Shown: positions 1-10,150, counted from the first letter of the stretch. The stretch: 64,000 nucleotides of DNA from an uncultured Pelagibacteraceae bacterium (GCA_902525625.1 CABZHM010000003.1:1-64000), one strand, 5' to 3'. Made by a program: numbers and translations. The notes: generated by a model not told the origin, from the letters alone.

Positions 1-2
1 AG

Positions 3-182
3 GCAATGGAAACTAATTTAAAAAATATGGAGGAAAATTTGGAAGTTAGTGATAAAATTAAACACCTAGAAGATATTCAAAATAACCGTAAGCATCTAGA
101 TAGCCTTAAGGGCAAAAGTTCTTCAGAGTGGAGAGAATACGCAACCAAATGCATGCTTGAAATTATGGTTAACAAGGTATAA
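3..182 (+). CDS. C-terminal fragment of an unidentified protein (5' end outside window)
   Basis: Open frame from position 3 translating to AMETNLKNMEENLEVSDKIKHLEDIQNNRKHLDSLKGKSSSEWREYATKCMLEIMVNKV*. Confidence 0.45.
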   Translation, partial: AMETNLKNMEENLEVSDKIKHLEDIQNNRKHLDSLKGKSSSEWREYATKCMLEIMVNKV

Positions 183-189
183 CTTTTTT

Positions 190-254
190 TAAGGGGTGTC
201 TTTACAGACTGAGATTAAACCCTAGGAACCTGTCCGGTAATTCAGAAAGGGAAA
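190..254 (+). promoter_or_regulatory. TPP (THI-box) riboswitch
   Basis: aaGGGGTGtctttacagaCTGAGAttaaACCCtagGAACCTGtCCGGTAATtCAGaaAGGGAA matches the conserved THI element cores; lies directly upstream of a transporter ORF. Confidence 0.93.
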
Positions 255-257
255 ATA

Positions 258-1700
258 ATGGATAAAACATACTTTTTAAGTCAAGCAACATCTTTAACAT
301 TAGTAATTATTATAAGCTTATTATTTGCAATTTTAGGTTTACTTCACTCAAAAGAATACCAAGGTATTAACAACTATTTAACCGCAAACAGAAATGTTGG
401 TTTATTTTCATTGACAACAAGTTTGACTGCATCTGCGTTGGGCGCTTGGATTTTATTTGGCCCAGCCTCAGCTTCAACATGGGGCGGCATAGGTGCAATA
501 ATAGGTTATTCTTTAGGTACTGCGTTTCCAATGATTTTTTTAATTTATTTGGGAAAAAAAATAAGAACCGAATTTCCAAAAGGATCATCTTTAATTGGAT
601 TCATGAGAAAAAAATTTGGGAAAAGTTTGTTTAAACTTATTCTTTTAATGACTGTCTTTTATATGTTCATTTTTTTATGTGCTGAAGTAACGGCAGTTGC
701 AGTTTTAATAAATTATATTTCTGGGACAGAGCTTTGGATAACAGCCTTAATTGTTTTGTTATCCACATTAATTTATACTTTATATGGTGGACTAAGAGCA
801 TCTATTTTTACTGACAATATCCAGATGGTTGTTATAGCAATTCTTTTGATAATTTCTTTATTCTTTATTACATCTTTTACTGGGTCTGAGTTCTCCTTTA
901 AATTCATAAAAGAAAAAAATCCCAATTTATTAAGCTCATCTTATATCCCTAGTTATACTGCAGGATTAACTTTCTTTATTGCAGTTGCTGCTACAAATTT
1001 ATTTCATCAGGGAAATTGGCAAAGGGTATATGCAGCTAAAAATTTTGAAACTTTAAAAAAAAGTTTGATTATCTCTTTTTTTATAATTGTCCCAATAGTA
1101 TTTTATATGGGATTTACTGGCATGGTTGCTTTTTCAACAGATCCAACGACTAGACCTGATCTAGGTTTTTTCTCGTTATTACTTAAAGATCAGACAGAGT
1201 TATTATCATTATTCGTAATAATATTAGGTCTTGCTTTGACTATTTCAACTGTTGATACTTTAATCAATGCTATATCAAGTCTAATTGTAGTTGACGGAGA
1301 GTCTTCATTAAAACTTAAAAAGAAAACAGATTATTTGAAATTTTCAAAATATATAATTATAGTTCTTTGTATTATATCCTTTATTATTGCTTCAAAAGGA
1401 TTCGATATTTTGTATCTCTTTTTATTAGCAGACTTATTTTGTTGCGCTTTCGTTTTAACTGTTTTTTATAGTTTTTTTAACAAAAACATTAATGAAAAAA
1501 CTGCTTATTTATCTATCATTGTAGGATTAGTCGGTGGTTTTTTAATGTTTCCAGCTCCAGATTTTTCAAAAAGCTTATTAATTGGAATATTAATACCAAA
1601 AGAATTATTTGCACCATTTGTGTCACAATCATTACTATTTTTATCTTTTGTGATAGCAACTTTTTTGCCTATAATAATTTTTAAAGCTAAAAGGTTTTAA
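258..1700 (+). CDS. thiV: Sodium:solute symporter (SSS) family, putative thiamin precursor (HMP) transporter
   Basis: 480 aa multi-TM SSS-type protein immediately downstream of the TPP riboswitch; matches the known SAR11 thiV arrangement. Confidence 0.8.
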   Translation: MDKTYFLSQATSLTLVIIISLLFAILGLLHSKEYQGINNYLTANRNVGLFSLTTSLTASALGAWILFGPASASTWGGIGAIIGYSLGTAFPMIFLIYLGKKIRTEFPKGSSLIGFMRKKFGKSLFKLILLMTVFYMFIFLCAEVTAVAVLINYISGTELWITALIVLLSTLIYTLYGGLRASIFTDNIQMVVIAILLIISLFFITSFTGSEFSFKFIKEKNPNLLSSSYIPSYTAGLTFFIAVAATNLFHQGNWQRVYAAKNFETLKKSLIISFFIIVPIVFYMGFTGMVAFSTDPTTRPDLGFFSLLLKDQTELLSLFVIILGLALTISTVDTLINAISSLIVVDGESSLKLKKKTDYLKFSKYIIIVLCIISFIIASKGFDILYLFLLADLFCCAFVLTVFYSFFNKNINEKTAYLSIIVGLVGGFLMFPAPDFSKSLLIGILIPKELFAPFVSQSLLFLSFVIATFLPIIIFKAKRF

Positions 1701-1747
1701 CATTACTTAATTGTATTAAATTAATTAATAGCTATATATCTGTCTCA

Positions 1748-2683
1748 ATGACAGAAATTCAAATAATTATTAATGATCTCTCAAAGGTTTATGATAATGG
1801 TTTTAATGCACTCAAAAAAGTTAATCTTAATGTTAAACAAGGTGAAATTCTTGCATTGCTCGGACCAAATGGTGCAGGAAAGACGACTTTAATCAGTATA
1901 ATTTGCGGGATTGTTACTCCCTCTTCCGGAACTGTTACTGTTGATGGCTTTGATATAATTAAAGATTATCGTCAAACTAGATCTAGAATTGGGATGGTTC
2001 CTCAAGAATTAAATTTAGAGAATTTTGAAACAGTTTTTGATACTGTGTCGTATTCAAGAGGTTTGTATGGTAAATCTCCAAAACCAGAATACATAAAAAA
2101 AATTTTAAAAGAACTAAGTTTGTGGGACAAAAAAGATCTAAGATTAAGGCAGTTATCAGGTGGAATGAAAAGAAGAGTTTTAATTGCTAAGGCCTTATCT
2201 CATGAACCAAAAATATTATTTCTAGACGAACCAACAGCAGGAGTAGATGTAGAATTAAGACAAGAAATGTGGAAAGTAGTAGACTCCTTAAGAAAAACAG
2301 GAGTAACAATTATTTTAACAACTCATTATATTGAAGAGGCTGAAACAATAGCAGATAGGGTTGGAGTTATTAATCAAGGTGAAATAATACTTGTCGAAGA
2401 AAAAAAAGAATTATTAAAAAAGATGGGTCAAAAAACACTTACAATTGAATTACAAGAAAGAATTGAAGAAATACCAAATTCATTAGAAAAATATAACTTA
2501 AATATTGGAGATAATAAAATGCATCTAAATTACACATACAGCCTTAAAGAAAAACAAACAGGTATAACAAATTTATTACAAGATTTGAAAGATGCTGGTT
2601 TAAAATTAAGGGATTTAAAAACAGAACAAAGTAATCTGGAGAAAATTTTTGTAAATTTAGTAAAGGAAAATAATGAAATTTAA
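1748..2683 (+). CDS. ABC transporter ATP-binding protein (ABC-2 type export)
   Basis: Walker [10 protein letters not shown], signature LSGGMKRR, Walker [13 protein letters not shown]. Confidence 0.93.
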   Translation: MTEIQIIINDLSKVYDNGFNALKKVNLNVKQGEILALLGPNGAGKTTLISIICGIVTPSSGTVTVDGFDIIKDYRQTRSRIGMVPQELNLENFETVFDTVSYSRGLYGKSPKPEYIKKILKELSLWDKKDLRLRQLSGGMKRRVLIAKALSHEPKILFLDEPTAGVDVELRQEMWKVVDSLRKTGVTIILTTHYIEEAETIADRVGVINQGEIILVEEKKELLKKMGQKTLTIELQERIEEIPNSLEKYNLNIGDNKMHLNYTYSLKEKQTGITNLLQDLKDAGLKLRDLKTEQSNLEKIFVNLVKENNEI

Positions 2684-3440
2684 TTATTACGGTTTCAAAG
2701 CCATATATGTTCATGAGATGAACAGGTTCTTGAGAACTGTAGGCCAATCTCTTCTATCACCACTAATATCTACATCGTTATATTTTGTTGTTTTTGGTTC
2801 AGTGATTGGTGGTTATATACAAAAAATTGATGGTGTAAGTTATGGTTCATATATTGTTCCAGGCTTATTAATGCTAACTCTGCTTACTCAATCAATAAGT
2901 AACACTTCTTTTGGAATATTTTTTCCAAAATTTAATGGAACTATTATTGAGATTTTAGCAGCACCTATTTCAACTCTTGAAACAGTTGTTGCTTTTGTTG
3001 GGGCAGGAGCTACCAAAACTTTAATTGTTGGAGCTGTAATCTATACCACCGCTACATTTTTTGCTGATGTAAGTGTAAAGTATCCAATGTTAATGATATT
3101 TTTATTAGTTTTAGTTTCTTTTACATTTGCGCTATTTGGTTTTTTAATTGGTGTTGTCAGCAAAGACTTTGAGCAAATGTCTATAATTCCATCCTTAGTT
3201 ATTACCCCAATGGTTTTTTTAGGAGGAAGTTTATACTCTTTAGATATGTTACCACCTTTCTGGCAAACTGTTTCTTATTTTAATCCAGTAGTTTATTTAA
3301 TTGATGGCTTAAGATTTTCATTTTATGGAATATCAGATTTTAATATTTGGATAAGCGTGTTTTCTATGATGTCGTTTTTAGTAATATGTGTAATCGCAGT
3401 CTCAATATTATTAAAAAAAGGTTATAACATCAAATCATAA
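2673..3440 (+). CDS. ABC-2 type transporter permease
   Basis: Overlaps the ATPase gene end; multi-TM ABC-2 membrane domain pattern ([32 protein letters not shown]). Confidence 0.9.
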   Translation: MKFNYYGFKAIYVHEMNRFLRTVGQSLLSPLISTSLYFVVFGSVIGGYIQKIDGVSYGSYIVPGLLMLTLLTQSISNTSFGIFFPKFNGTIIEILAAPISTLETVVAFVGAGATKTLIVGAVIYTTATFFADVSVKYPMLMIFLLVLVSFTFALFGFLIGVVSKDFEQMSIIPSLVITPMVFLGGSLYSLDMLPPFWQTVSYFNPVVYLIDGLRFSFYGISDFNIWISVFSMMSFLVICVIAVSILLKKGYNIKS

Positions 3441-4576
3441 GAGGAAGCTATTTTCTTTTTTGGATCGTAAAAAGGTTTTTCAATTACTTTAGAACTAATC
3501 TCTTTACCATCAATAAAAACTTTTAAGCTGTTTCCAATTTGGGAATTATAAATATTCACTATTGCTAGTGCTATATTTTTTTCTAATCTTGGTGAATAAA
3601 CAGCTGAAGTAACTTTACCAATTTTTTTTCTATCTTTTATGATTGGCCAAAATTTAGTGTTAGGCCCCACAAGTGGTGGACAATCTAGCTCTAAGCCAAT
3701 TTGTATTCTTTTTATTCCTTCTTGTTTTATTCTTTTTAAAGCTTCTTTACCTATAAAATTAATTTCACTATCTAAATTAACTAACCTATCCAAACCTAAT
3801 TCATAAGGATTAGTATTTATATCAGCATCAGCATGATATGATAACATACCTCCTTCAATTCTTCTTATTGATGAAGTATGACCAGGTTGTAAGCTATATT
3901 CTTTTCCAGCTTCCATAATCTTCTCATAAAGTTGGTTACCTTTCGAACCATCTCTTAAAAAAATTTCATAACCAAATTCACTTGACCAACCAGTCCTTGA
4001 TATTACCAAAGGAATTCCATCTAATTCACATTCTCTAAACCAATAATATTTTAAATCTCTTATTCCTTCACCAAAGAGTTTGATCATTATTTTGCCTGAT
4101 GTAGGTCCTTGAAGTTGTAATGGCGAAACATCTGGCTCACATATATTAACTTTTAGACCTGAATTTATTGCTACACCTTGTGCCCACAATAAAACATCAC
4201 TATCTGCGAGTGATAACCAAAAGTGATTTTTTGCCAATCTCAAAAGTACGGGATCATTAATTATTCCACCTTTATCATTTACGATTAGAACATATTTACA
4301 TTGACCAATTTGCAGTTTTGATAAGTCCCTAGGAGTAAGTAATTGGATAAATTCGTAGGCATCTGGACCTGTAATTTCTACCTGTCTTTCTACAGCAACA
4401 TCACAAAGTATAGATTTTTCAATCAAATTCCAAAAATTTTGTTCAGGATTACCAAAATCTCGAGGTATATACATATGATTATAAACTGAAAATTCTTTTG
4501 CACCCCATTTCACTGTAGAATCAAAGAAAGGGGATTTTCTTATCTGGGTTCCAAAGCCAAAGTTTTTATTTACCAT
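3422..4576 (-). CDS. GcvT-fold aminomethyltransferase family protein, DmdA-like
   Basis: VERQVEITGPDAYEFIQLLTPRDLSK, NDKGGIINDPVLLRLA, SRTGWSSEFGYEIF resemble DMSP demethylase and GcvT proteins. Confidence 0.75.
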   Translation of the reverse strand: MVNKNFGFGTQIRKSPFFDSTVKWGAKEFSVYNHMYIPRDFGNPEQNFWNLIEKSILCDVAVERQVEITGPDAYEFIQLLTPRDLSKLQIGQCKYVLIVNDKGGIINDPVLLRLAKNHFWLSLADSDVLLWAQGVAINSGLKVNICEPDVSPLQLQGPTSGKIMIKLFGEGIRDLKYYWFRECELDGIPLVISRTGWSSEFGYEIFLRDGSKGNQLYEKIMEAGKEYSLQPGHTSSIRRIEGGMLSYHADADINTNPYELGLDRLVNLDSEINFIGKEALKRIKQEGIKRIQIGLELDCPPLVGPNTKFWPIIKDRKKIGKVTSAVYSPRLEKNIALAIVNIYNSQIGNSLKVFIDGKEISSKVIEKPFYDPKKKIASSYDLML

Positions 4577-4688
4577 AAGGGCTCATAACATACACATTTT
4601 AGATCGCAAAGAAATTCATTTAATCAATAAATAGCTAACAGACTTATTTATGCGCCATTTAACTAATATATAGAAGAGTAATAATTTT

Positions 4689-5963
4689 TTAAAATTGTTC
4701 TGACTCTGTAGAACCTGCCATTGCCGTGGTAGAGCTCTTTCCGCCACTAATTGTATTAGAAACAGCATCAAAATAAGAAGTACCAACTTCTCTTTGGTGT
4801 TTTACACTAGTGTAACCATCTTTTTCACGAGCAAATTCTTGTTCTTGAATTTTTGAATAAGCAGACATACCTTCCTTTTTATATTTTTCTGCTAATTCAA
4901 AGATTGCAATATTTTGTGTATGAAATCCAGCAAGAGTAATAAATTGGAATTTATAACCCATAGCGCTTATTTCCTTTTGAAAGGAGGCAATTTCAGTATC
5001 TGATAAATGTTTTTTCCAATTAAAAGATGGTGAACAATTATAAGCTAAAAGTTTTCCAGGAAATTTTTTGTGAATTGCTTCGGCAAATTTTTTTGCCTCT
5101 GCAAGATTTGGAGTAGCTGTTTCACACCAAATTAAATCTGAGTAAGGTGCATACGCTAGACCTCTAGAAATCGCTTGATCAATTCCAGCTTTTACGTAAT
5201 AAAAACCTTCAGGAGATCTCTCACCAGTTAAAAAAGCTTTATCATTATCATCGTGATCATTTGTAATAAGTTTTGCAGCATTAGCATCTGTTCTAGCTAA
5301 AATTATCAATGGAACATTTGCAATGTCAGCAGCTAATCTAGCTGCTTTTAAATTTTTTATCATTGTTCCAGTTGGAACAAGGACTTTACCACCCATATGA
5401 CCACATTTTTTTTCACTTGCTAACTGATCTTCAAAGTGAACACCTGCAGCACCAGCTTTAATAAATTTTTTTGCTAGCTCAAATACATTTAATGGTCCAC
5501 CAAAACCAGCCTCACCATCAGCAATAATTGGAAGCATATAATCTGTTCTGTTTTCATTTTTCATTTCACCATCATTAATTTCCATATGTTGAATTTGGTC
5601 TGCTCTGATTAAAGCGTTGTTCATAGATTCAACTAATTTGGGTGCACTGTCATATGGATATAAAGATTGATCTGGATACATTTCACCAGCACTATTTGCA
5701 TCAGCTGCTACCTGCCATCCACTTAAATAGATTGCTTTAAGCCCCGCTTTTGCGTGTTGAACTGCATGATTTCCTGATAAAGAACCTAAAGTGTTAACAT
5801 ATGGCTCTGAATTTAAAAGATTCCATAATTTAACAGATTGTTGTTTACACAATGAATATTCAATTTTAATCGAACCTCGTAACCTCTCTACTTCCTCAGG
5901 TGTATAATCTCTTTTAATTCCGGCAAATCTTTTTAGGTCGTATGATATATTCTCTGCACTCAT
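4689..5963 (-). CDS. aceA: Isocitrate lyase
   Basis: [14 protein letters not shown] catalytic motif and full-length ICL similarity. Confidence 0.95.
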   Translation of the reverse strand: MSAENISYDLKRFAGIKRDYTPEEVERLRGSIKIEYSLCKQQSVKLWNLLNSEPYVNTLGSLSGNHAVQHAKAGLKAIYLSGWQVAADANSAGEMYPDQSLYPYDSAPKLVESMNNALIRADQIQHMEINDGEMKNENRTDYMLPIIADGEAGFGGPLNVFELAKKFIKAGAAGVHFEDQLASEKKCGHMGGKVLVPTGTMIKNLKAARLAADIANVPLIILARTDANAAKLITNDHDDNDKAFLTGERSPEGFYYVKAGIDQAISRGLAYAPYSDLIWCETATPNLAEAKKFAEAIHKKFPGKLLAYNCSPSFNWKKHLSDTEIASFQKEISAMGYKFQFITLAGFHTQNIAIFELAEKYKKEGMSAYSKIQEQEFAREKDGYTSVKHQREVGTSYFDAVSNTISGGKSSTTAMAGSTESEQF

Positions 5964-6012
5964 TTACCCTCTTTCTAAATTTGGCTGTGAAAATGAGATA
6001 TTAGAAATTAAA

Positions 6013-6174
6013 CTAGTTTGACTCTCTTGGAGACTCAACTAAATCTTGCATTCCACTTGAACCCCAATCACAATGATCGTCTCTCATGTAGGTACCTCTG
6101 TTATTATGTTTAGCAAGGTCCTCATGGTTTATGATTTGAGCATCATTTTCATAATTTTTTAATTTATCTTCCAT
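6013..6174 (-). CDS. Uncharacterised 53-aa hydrophilic protein
   Basis: MEDKLKNYENDAQIINHEDLAKHNNRGTYMRDDHCDWGSSGMQDLVESPRESN; start chosen at internal Met of the 74-aa track ORF; lies between aceA and its putative regulator. Confidence 0.55.
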   Translation of the reverse strand: MEDKLKNYENDAQIINHEDLAKHNNRGTYMRDDHCDWGSSGMQDLVESPRESN

Positions 6175-6187
6175 GTAAACCTTATAA

Positions 6188-6277
6188 TTTACAAAATTTA
6201 CTAAATCTACAAAAAAACAAAAAAAGCTTGTAAACAAAGGAAAATTATTGTAAAAATAAATTTACAAAATTTACAAA
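6188..6277. promoter_or_regulatory. Cluster of TTTACAAA/TTGTAAA half-sites (putative operator)
   Basis: tttacaaa at 6188-6195, 6261-6268 and 6270-6277; inverted ttgtaaa at 6228 and 6248; in the divergent region upstream of the ScfR/RamB-like gene. Confidence 0.5.
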
Positions 6278-6285
6278 TAGAAAAT

Positions 6286-7716
6286 ATGAGTCAATTAGAT
6301 TTAAAAATAGGCCCTAAAATTAAGGCTTTTAGAAGACAGTTAGGCCTACAAGCTAACAAGCTTGCCGAAGAACTAAATATTTCACCAAGTTATCTAAATC
6401 TTATTGAAGGTGGAAAAAGAAAGATAGATGGGGATTTATTGCTTAAAATTTGCGATAGGTTAAATATAGAACTTTCGCAATTAAGTTCAAAAATTGACGT
6501 AAATTTAGAAAACACTCTATCAGAAATTTTAGACGATAAGTTGTTTGAAGACTTAGATATTCTGGGTCCAGAAGTAAAAGATTTAGTTAGCACTAATCCA
6601 AAAATTGGAAAAGCAATTGTACGTTTGGGAGATATTTTAAAAAAAAAGGATCATGAATTAGTAAATAAAATTGAAAAGATTTCTGGTAAGATTGTGGATA
6701 ATAGAAAAAATTCTTTTCCAGGTGAAGTCATTTCAGACTTTTTACAAGAAAATAAAAATTATTTTCCAAAATTAGAAGATTTTGCAAATCAAGTTTTTGA
6801 TAAAGTACAAAAAAATAATAGAACAAGATATATCGCTCTCTGTGAATATTTAAAATCAGAGTATGACATAATCGTAAAAGACGTAATTCCTGAGGAAAAT
6901 AAACCATTTTCAAAAATTTTTAATAAAAATAAAAAAGAACTTTTATTGAGTGATTATAGCTCATTAGAAACTAAGAAACTTCACGCAGCTGCTCAAATTG
7001 CACAAGAGGGCGCGAGTAAAGATATAGAAAATTATCTATCTAAATTTTCTTTTCCATCTGAAGAATCTAAAAAGCTTTCTAAGGTAGCATTATTAAATTA
7101 TTGTGGTGCCGCAATTTTAATGCCCTATAGACTTTTCCACTCTGAATGTAAGAAACTTAAGTATGATCTAGAACTACTTCAAAATACTTTTGCAACATCT
7201 TTTGAACAAGTTGCACATAGAGTAACTTGCTTACAAGATCCAAATTTACCAGGGATTCCATTCCATTTTTTAAGAGTTGATATGGCTGGGAATATCTCAA
7301 AAAGATTTTCATTATCTGGCATTGAAATTCCAAGATATGGTGGAGCATGCCCTAGATGGAATGTGTATTCAGCATTTACTAGACCGGGGGTTATCCAAAG
7401 TGCTGTGAGTAAAATGACTAATGGTGAAAAATATGTTTGTATAGCTAGAACAGTTGAAAAGGGTATAGGGCGGTTTGGTAGAACAAAAAGTATTTTATCA
7501 ATAGGATTAGGATGTGAAGCAAAACATGCAAAAGACTTTATTTATACAGAAAATTTAAATATGAGCGATAAATCAACAGAGATACCTATTGGTGTGTCAT
7601 GTAGAACCTGTGATAGATTAGACTGTTCTCAAAGAGCTTTTCCACCATTACATAAAAAATTTGACGTCGATATTGATACAAGAGGTGTCTCTATTTACGT
7701 CACTGATAAAAAATGA
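6286..7716 (+). CDS. XRE-family transcriptional regulator with IrrE/ImmA-like and DUF2083 domains (ScfR/RamB type)
   Basis: N-terminal HTH (IKAFRRQLGLQANKLAEELNISPSYLNLIEGGKR) plus conserved C-terminal Cys-rich region (CPRWNVYSAFTRPG, CRTCDRLDCSQRAFPP). Confidence 0.9.
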   Translation: MSQLDLKIGPKIKAFRRQLGLQANKLAEELNISPSYLNLIEGGKRKIDGDLLLKICDRLNIELSQLSSKIDVNLENTLSEILDDKLFEDLDILGPEVKDLVSTNPKIGKAIVRLGDILKKKDHELVNKIEKISGKIVDNRKNSFPGEVISDFLQENKNYFPKLEDFANQVFDKVQKNNRTRYIALCEYLKSEYDIIVKDVIPEENKPFSKIFNKNKKELLLSDYSSLETKKLHAAAQIAQEGASKDIENYLSKFSFPSEESKKLSKVALLNYCGAAILMPYRLFHSECKKLKYDLELLQNTFATSFEQVAHRVTCLQDPNLPGIPFHFLRVDMAGNISKRFSLSGIEIPRYGGACPRWNVYSAFTRPGVIQSAVSKMTNGEKYVCIARTVEKGIGRFGRTKSILSIGLGCEAKHAKDFIYTENLNMSDKSTEIPIGVSCRTCDRLDCSQRAFPPLHKKFDVDIDTRGVSIYVTDKK

Positions 7717-7723
7717 TTAAAGA

Positions 7724-7888
7724 ATGATAAAATTTATTATTCCAGCAGTTGTTGTTTTTTTAATAGTGTTATTTTGGGAAAAAATACAAGAATTTTTTAA
7801 TAAAAAGTTTAATATTAAATTAAATTATATTGTAGTTGTTATTTTTATTATAATTTTAATTATTGTAATGGCCTTATTATATTTTTAA
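7724..7888 (+). CDS. Small two-TM membrane protein (54 aa)
   Basis: MIKFIIPAVVVFLIVLFWEKIQEFFNKKFNIKLNYIVVVIFIIILIIVMALLYF*, absent from ORF track. Confidence 0.4.
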   Translation: MIKFIIPAVVVFLIVLFWEKIQEFFNKKFNIKLNYIVVVIFIIILIIVMALLYF

Positions 7889-7927
7889 TTTAATGAATTT
7901 AAAAACTGAAATTTTAAAATTAAGAAA

Positions 7928-8557
7928 ATGAGAGAAATACTTAAAAATGTGAGGGATAAATTAGCCTCTAAGTACTTTGAAAATAATTTTTCAAAAAGTA
8001 ATAAGAAATTTAAGCCTAGAATTAAAGCTCGCTTAAGAAAAAATAAACAACTTTTAAGTAAAAATATAAATAACTTTTTTGATTGGATTAAGGGAGCCGA
8101 ATTGATTGAATTACAACAGTGTAATACAAAAGAAGATCCAGTAAGACCCGAATTAGATAATGAGTTTAGGACAAGTTTTGGGAGAAGAATTTATGGAGTA
8201 AAATACAAAAATGAAATTCATGCTGTAATGTGTTTTGCATTTACAAACAAAGTACCCAAAGATGTTGTCCAGTTAGATAAATTTAGTCACGATGCTTTCT
8301 TACAAAGCACCCAAAGGGGTCAAAATGTTGGACAGATTGCGATTGCATATACTGTTTGGTCTAAGAAAAAGGGCGGAGGAAAATTAATTGTAAAAGAAGT
8401 CTTTAAAAAAATTAAGAAATCCAATCATTTAAATAGATTAGTCACATTGTCACCATTAACCGAAATGGCAACAAAATTTCACATAAGAAATGGTGCAAAA
8501 TTGTTACAAGTTAATGAGTCAACTCAAAATTTTGAATATACTGTTAATAAAAAATGA
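7928..8557 (+). CDS. Uncharacterised protein with GNAT-like C-terminal half
   Basis: 209 aa; pattern VGQIAIAYTVWSKKKGGGKLIVKEVFKKI...LVTLSPLTEMATKFHIRNGAKLL suggests an acetyltransferase fold. Confidence 0.5.
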   Translation: MREILKNVRDKLASKYFENNFSKSNKKFKPRIKARLRKNKQLLSKNINNFFDWIKGAELIELQQCNTKEDPVRPELDNEFRTSFGRRIYGVKYKNEIHAVMCFAFTNKVPKDVVQLDKFSHDAFLQSTQRGQNVGQIAIAYTVWSKKKGGGKLIVKEVFKKIKKSNHLNRLVTLSPLTEMATKFHIRNGAKLLQVNESTQNFEYTVNKK

Positions 8558-9678
8558 TTTCATTTATAACAAGTTATCTTATTCCATTTCTCATTTTGAT
8601 AATGATAGTCGTATTTATCCATGAGTATGGACATTATTATTTTGCAAAGAAGTATAAAGTTGGTGTCACTGATTTTTCAATTGGATTTGGTAAAGAAATA
8701 TTTGGATGGAACGATAGTTCAGGTACACGTTGGAAAATATGCTGGATACCTCTTGGAGGTTACGTTAAATTTTTTGGAGATAGAAATGTATTTTCTCAAG
8801 CTGATCAAGAAGAATTAATAAAACAATATAATGATAAAGATAGAGAAAAGTTATTTGTTTTAAAACCATTGTATCAAAGAGTACTAATAGTTTTTGGTGG
8901 ACCTTTAGCTAATTTTATTCTTGCATTATTTATTTTTTTTTCAATCTATTTGTTCGTAGGAAAAGATTTTACTCCGGCAGTAATTAATGAAGTTCAAAAA
9001 GAAAGTCCTGCAATGGTAGGTGGTTTGAAACAAAATGACATAATACTAGAAATTGATGGAAATGAGGTTCAAAGTATTATGGATGTGTCTAAGTACATTA
9101 CAATGTCTTCAGCTGATATTATTGATTTCAAGGTTAAACGGTTTTCTGAAGAGATAATATTAAAAATTAAACCAAATATTGTTCTTGGTGAGGATAATTT
9201 GGGAAACAAAATACAAAAAAGAATGGTAGGAATTAAATTGGGTGCCTACAATAATGAAATTAATCATGTAAAACTGGGCCCCATTAAAGCTCTTTATCAT
9301 TCTGCTAATGAAGTTTTTTATGTAAGCACTGCTTCACTTAAATACATAGGTGGTATGATTATTGGAAAAGCTGACACATCCCAATTAGGCGGTCCTATAA
9401 GAATTGCAAAAATATCTGGTCAAGTTGCTGAATTTGGATTTTTAGCATTCATAAGTATGATGGCCTATATCTCAATTAGTTTGGGTTTAGTAAATTTGTT
9501 TCCAATTCCTATGTTAGATGGTGGCCATTTAATGTTTTACACATTTGAAAAAATTTTAGGGAGACCGTTATCACAAAAAACTCAAGAGGGCTTTTTTCGA
9601 ATCGGTATGTTTTTATTGTTAACATTAATGTTTTTCACAACATTTAATGATTTAAAAGATCTTGGTGTCTTGCAGTAA
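8554..9678 (+). CDS. rseP: M50 family site-2 (RIP) metalloprotease with PDZ domain
   Basis: HEYGHYYFAKKYKV zinc motif, PDZ region, LFPIPMLDGGHLMFY motif. Confidence 0.92.
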   Translation: MISFITSYLIPFLILIMIVVFIHEYGHYYFAKKYKVGVTDFSIGFGKEIFGWNDSSGTRWKICWIPLGGYVKFFGDRNVFSQADQEELIKQYNDKDREKLFVLKPLYQRVLIVFGGPLANFILALFIFFSIYLFVGKDFTPAVINEVQKESPAMVGGLKQNDIILEIDGNEVQSIMDVSKYITMSSADIIDFKVKRFSEEIILKIKPNIVLGEDNLGNKIQKRMVGIKLGAYNNEINHVKLGPIKALYHSANEVFYVSTASLKYIGGMIIGKADTSQLGGPIRIAKISGQVAEFGFLAFISMMAYISISLGLVNLFPIPMLDGGHLMFYTFEKILGRPLSQKTQEGFFRIGMFLLLTLMFFTTFNDLKDLGVLQ

Positions 9679-9830
9679 GCTTAAATAAAAACTTCCAAAA
9701 AGCCAAGAAAATCAACATATTTTTTAATATACTAGATATTGTGCATAAGTATTTTATAAACACTAAAAAAGTCTTGATTTATCAACACTTTTGATAAAGA
9801 TAGTAATTAACCTAATAAACCGGAGCTAAA

Positions 9831-10106
9831 ATGAACAAAAAACAACTAGTGGTCAAGCTTTCTGGGGCTTTAAACTTAAGTAAAGCAGATGCGGAAAGAA
9901 CTTTTGACACGATTACCAACACTATTTTGGACGCTTTGAAAGCCGATGATTCAGTAAAAATTGCTGGATTTGGCACTTATAAAGTAGCTAAGAGAAAAGC
10001 AAGAGTTGGAAGAAACCCAAGAACTGGTGAGCAAATTCAAATTGCTGCATCTCAGAAGGTCAAATTCTTACCCGCAAAAGCTTTAAAAGAAGTTTTTAAT
10101 AAATAA
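9831..10106 (+). CDS. hup: HU family DNA-binding protein
   Basis: 91 aa; GFGTYKVAKRKARVGRNPRTGEQIQIAASQKVKFLPAKALK. Confidence 0.95.
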   Translation: MNKKQLVVKLSGALNLSKADAERTFDTITNTILDALKADDSVKIAGFGTYKVAKRKARVGRNPRTGEQIQIAASQKVKFLPAKALKEVFNK

Positions 10107-10114
10107 AAGACTTT

Positions 10115-10146
10115 ACAGCCTTAATACATTATTGTGTTAAGGCTGT
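10115..10146. terminator. Hairpin downstream of HU gene (terminator-like)
   Basis: ACAGCCTTAATACA-TTAT-TGTGTTAAGGCTGT, 14-bp stem with one G-U and 4-nt loop; downstream U-tract is weak. Confidence 0.55.
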
Positions 10147-10150
10147 TACT

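Noticed and set aside
367-588. Antisense ORF within thiV, representative of many antisense track ORFs (e.g. 6390-6593, 10823-11176, 52830-53363, 58192-58560)
   Set aside because: These oppose clearly assigned conserved genes and show no recognisable motif or independent spacing; they look like by-products of codon bias in AT-rich coding sequence
446-634. 62-aa + strand ORF inside thiV in another frame
   Set aside because: Fully nested in a conserved transporter gene, no start context or known family
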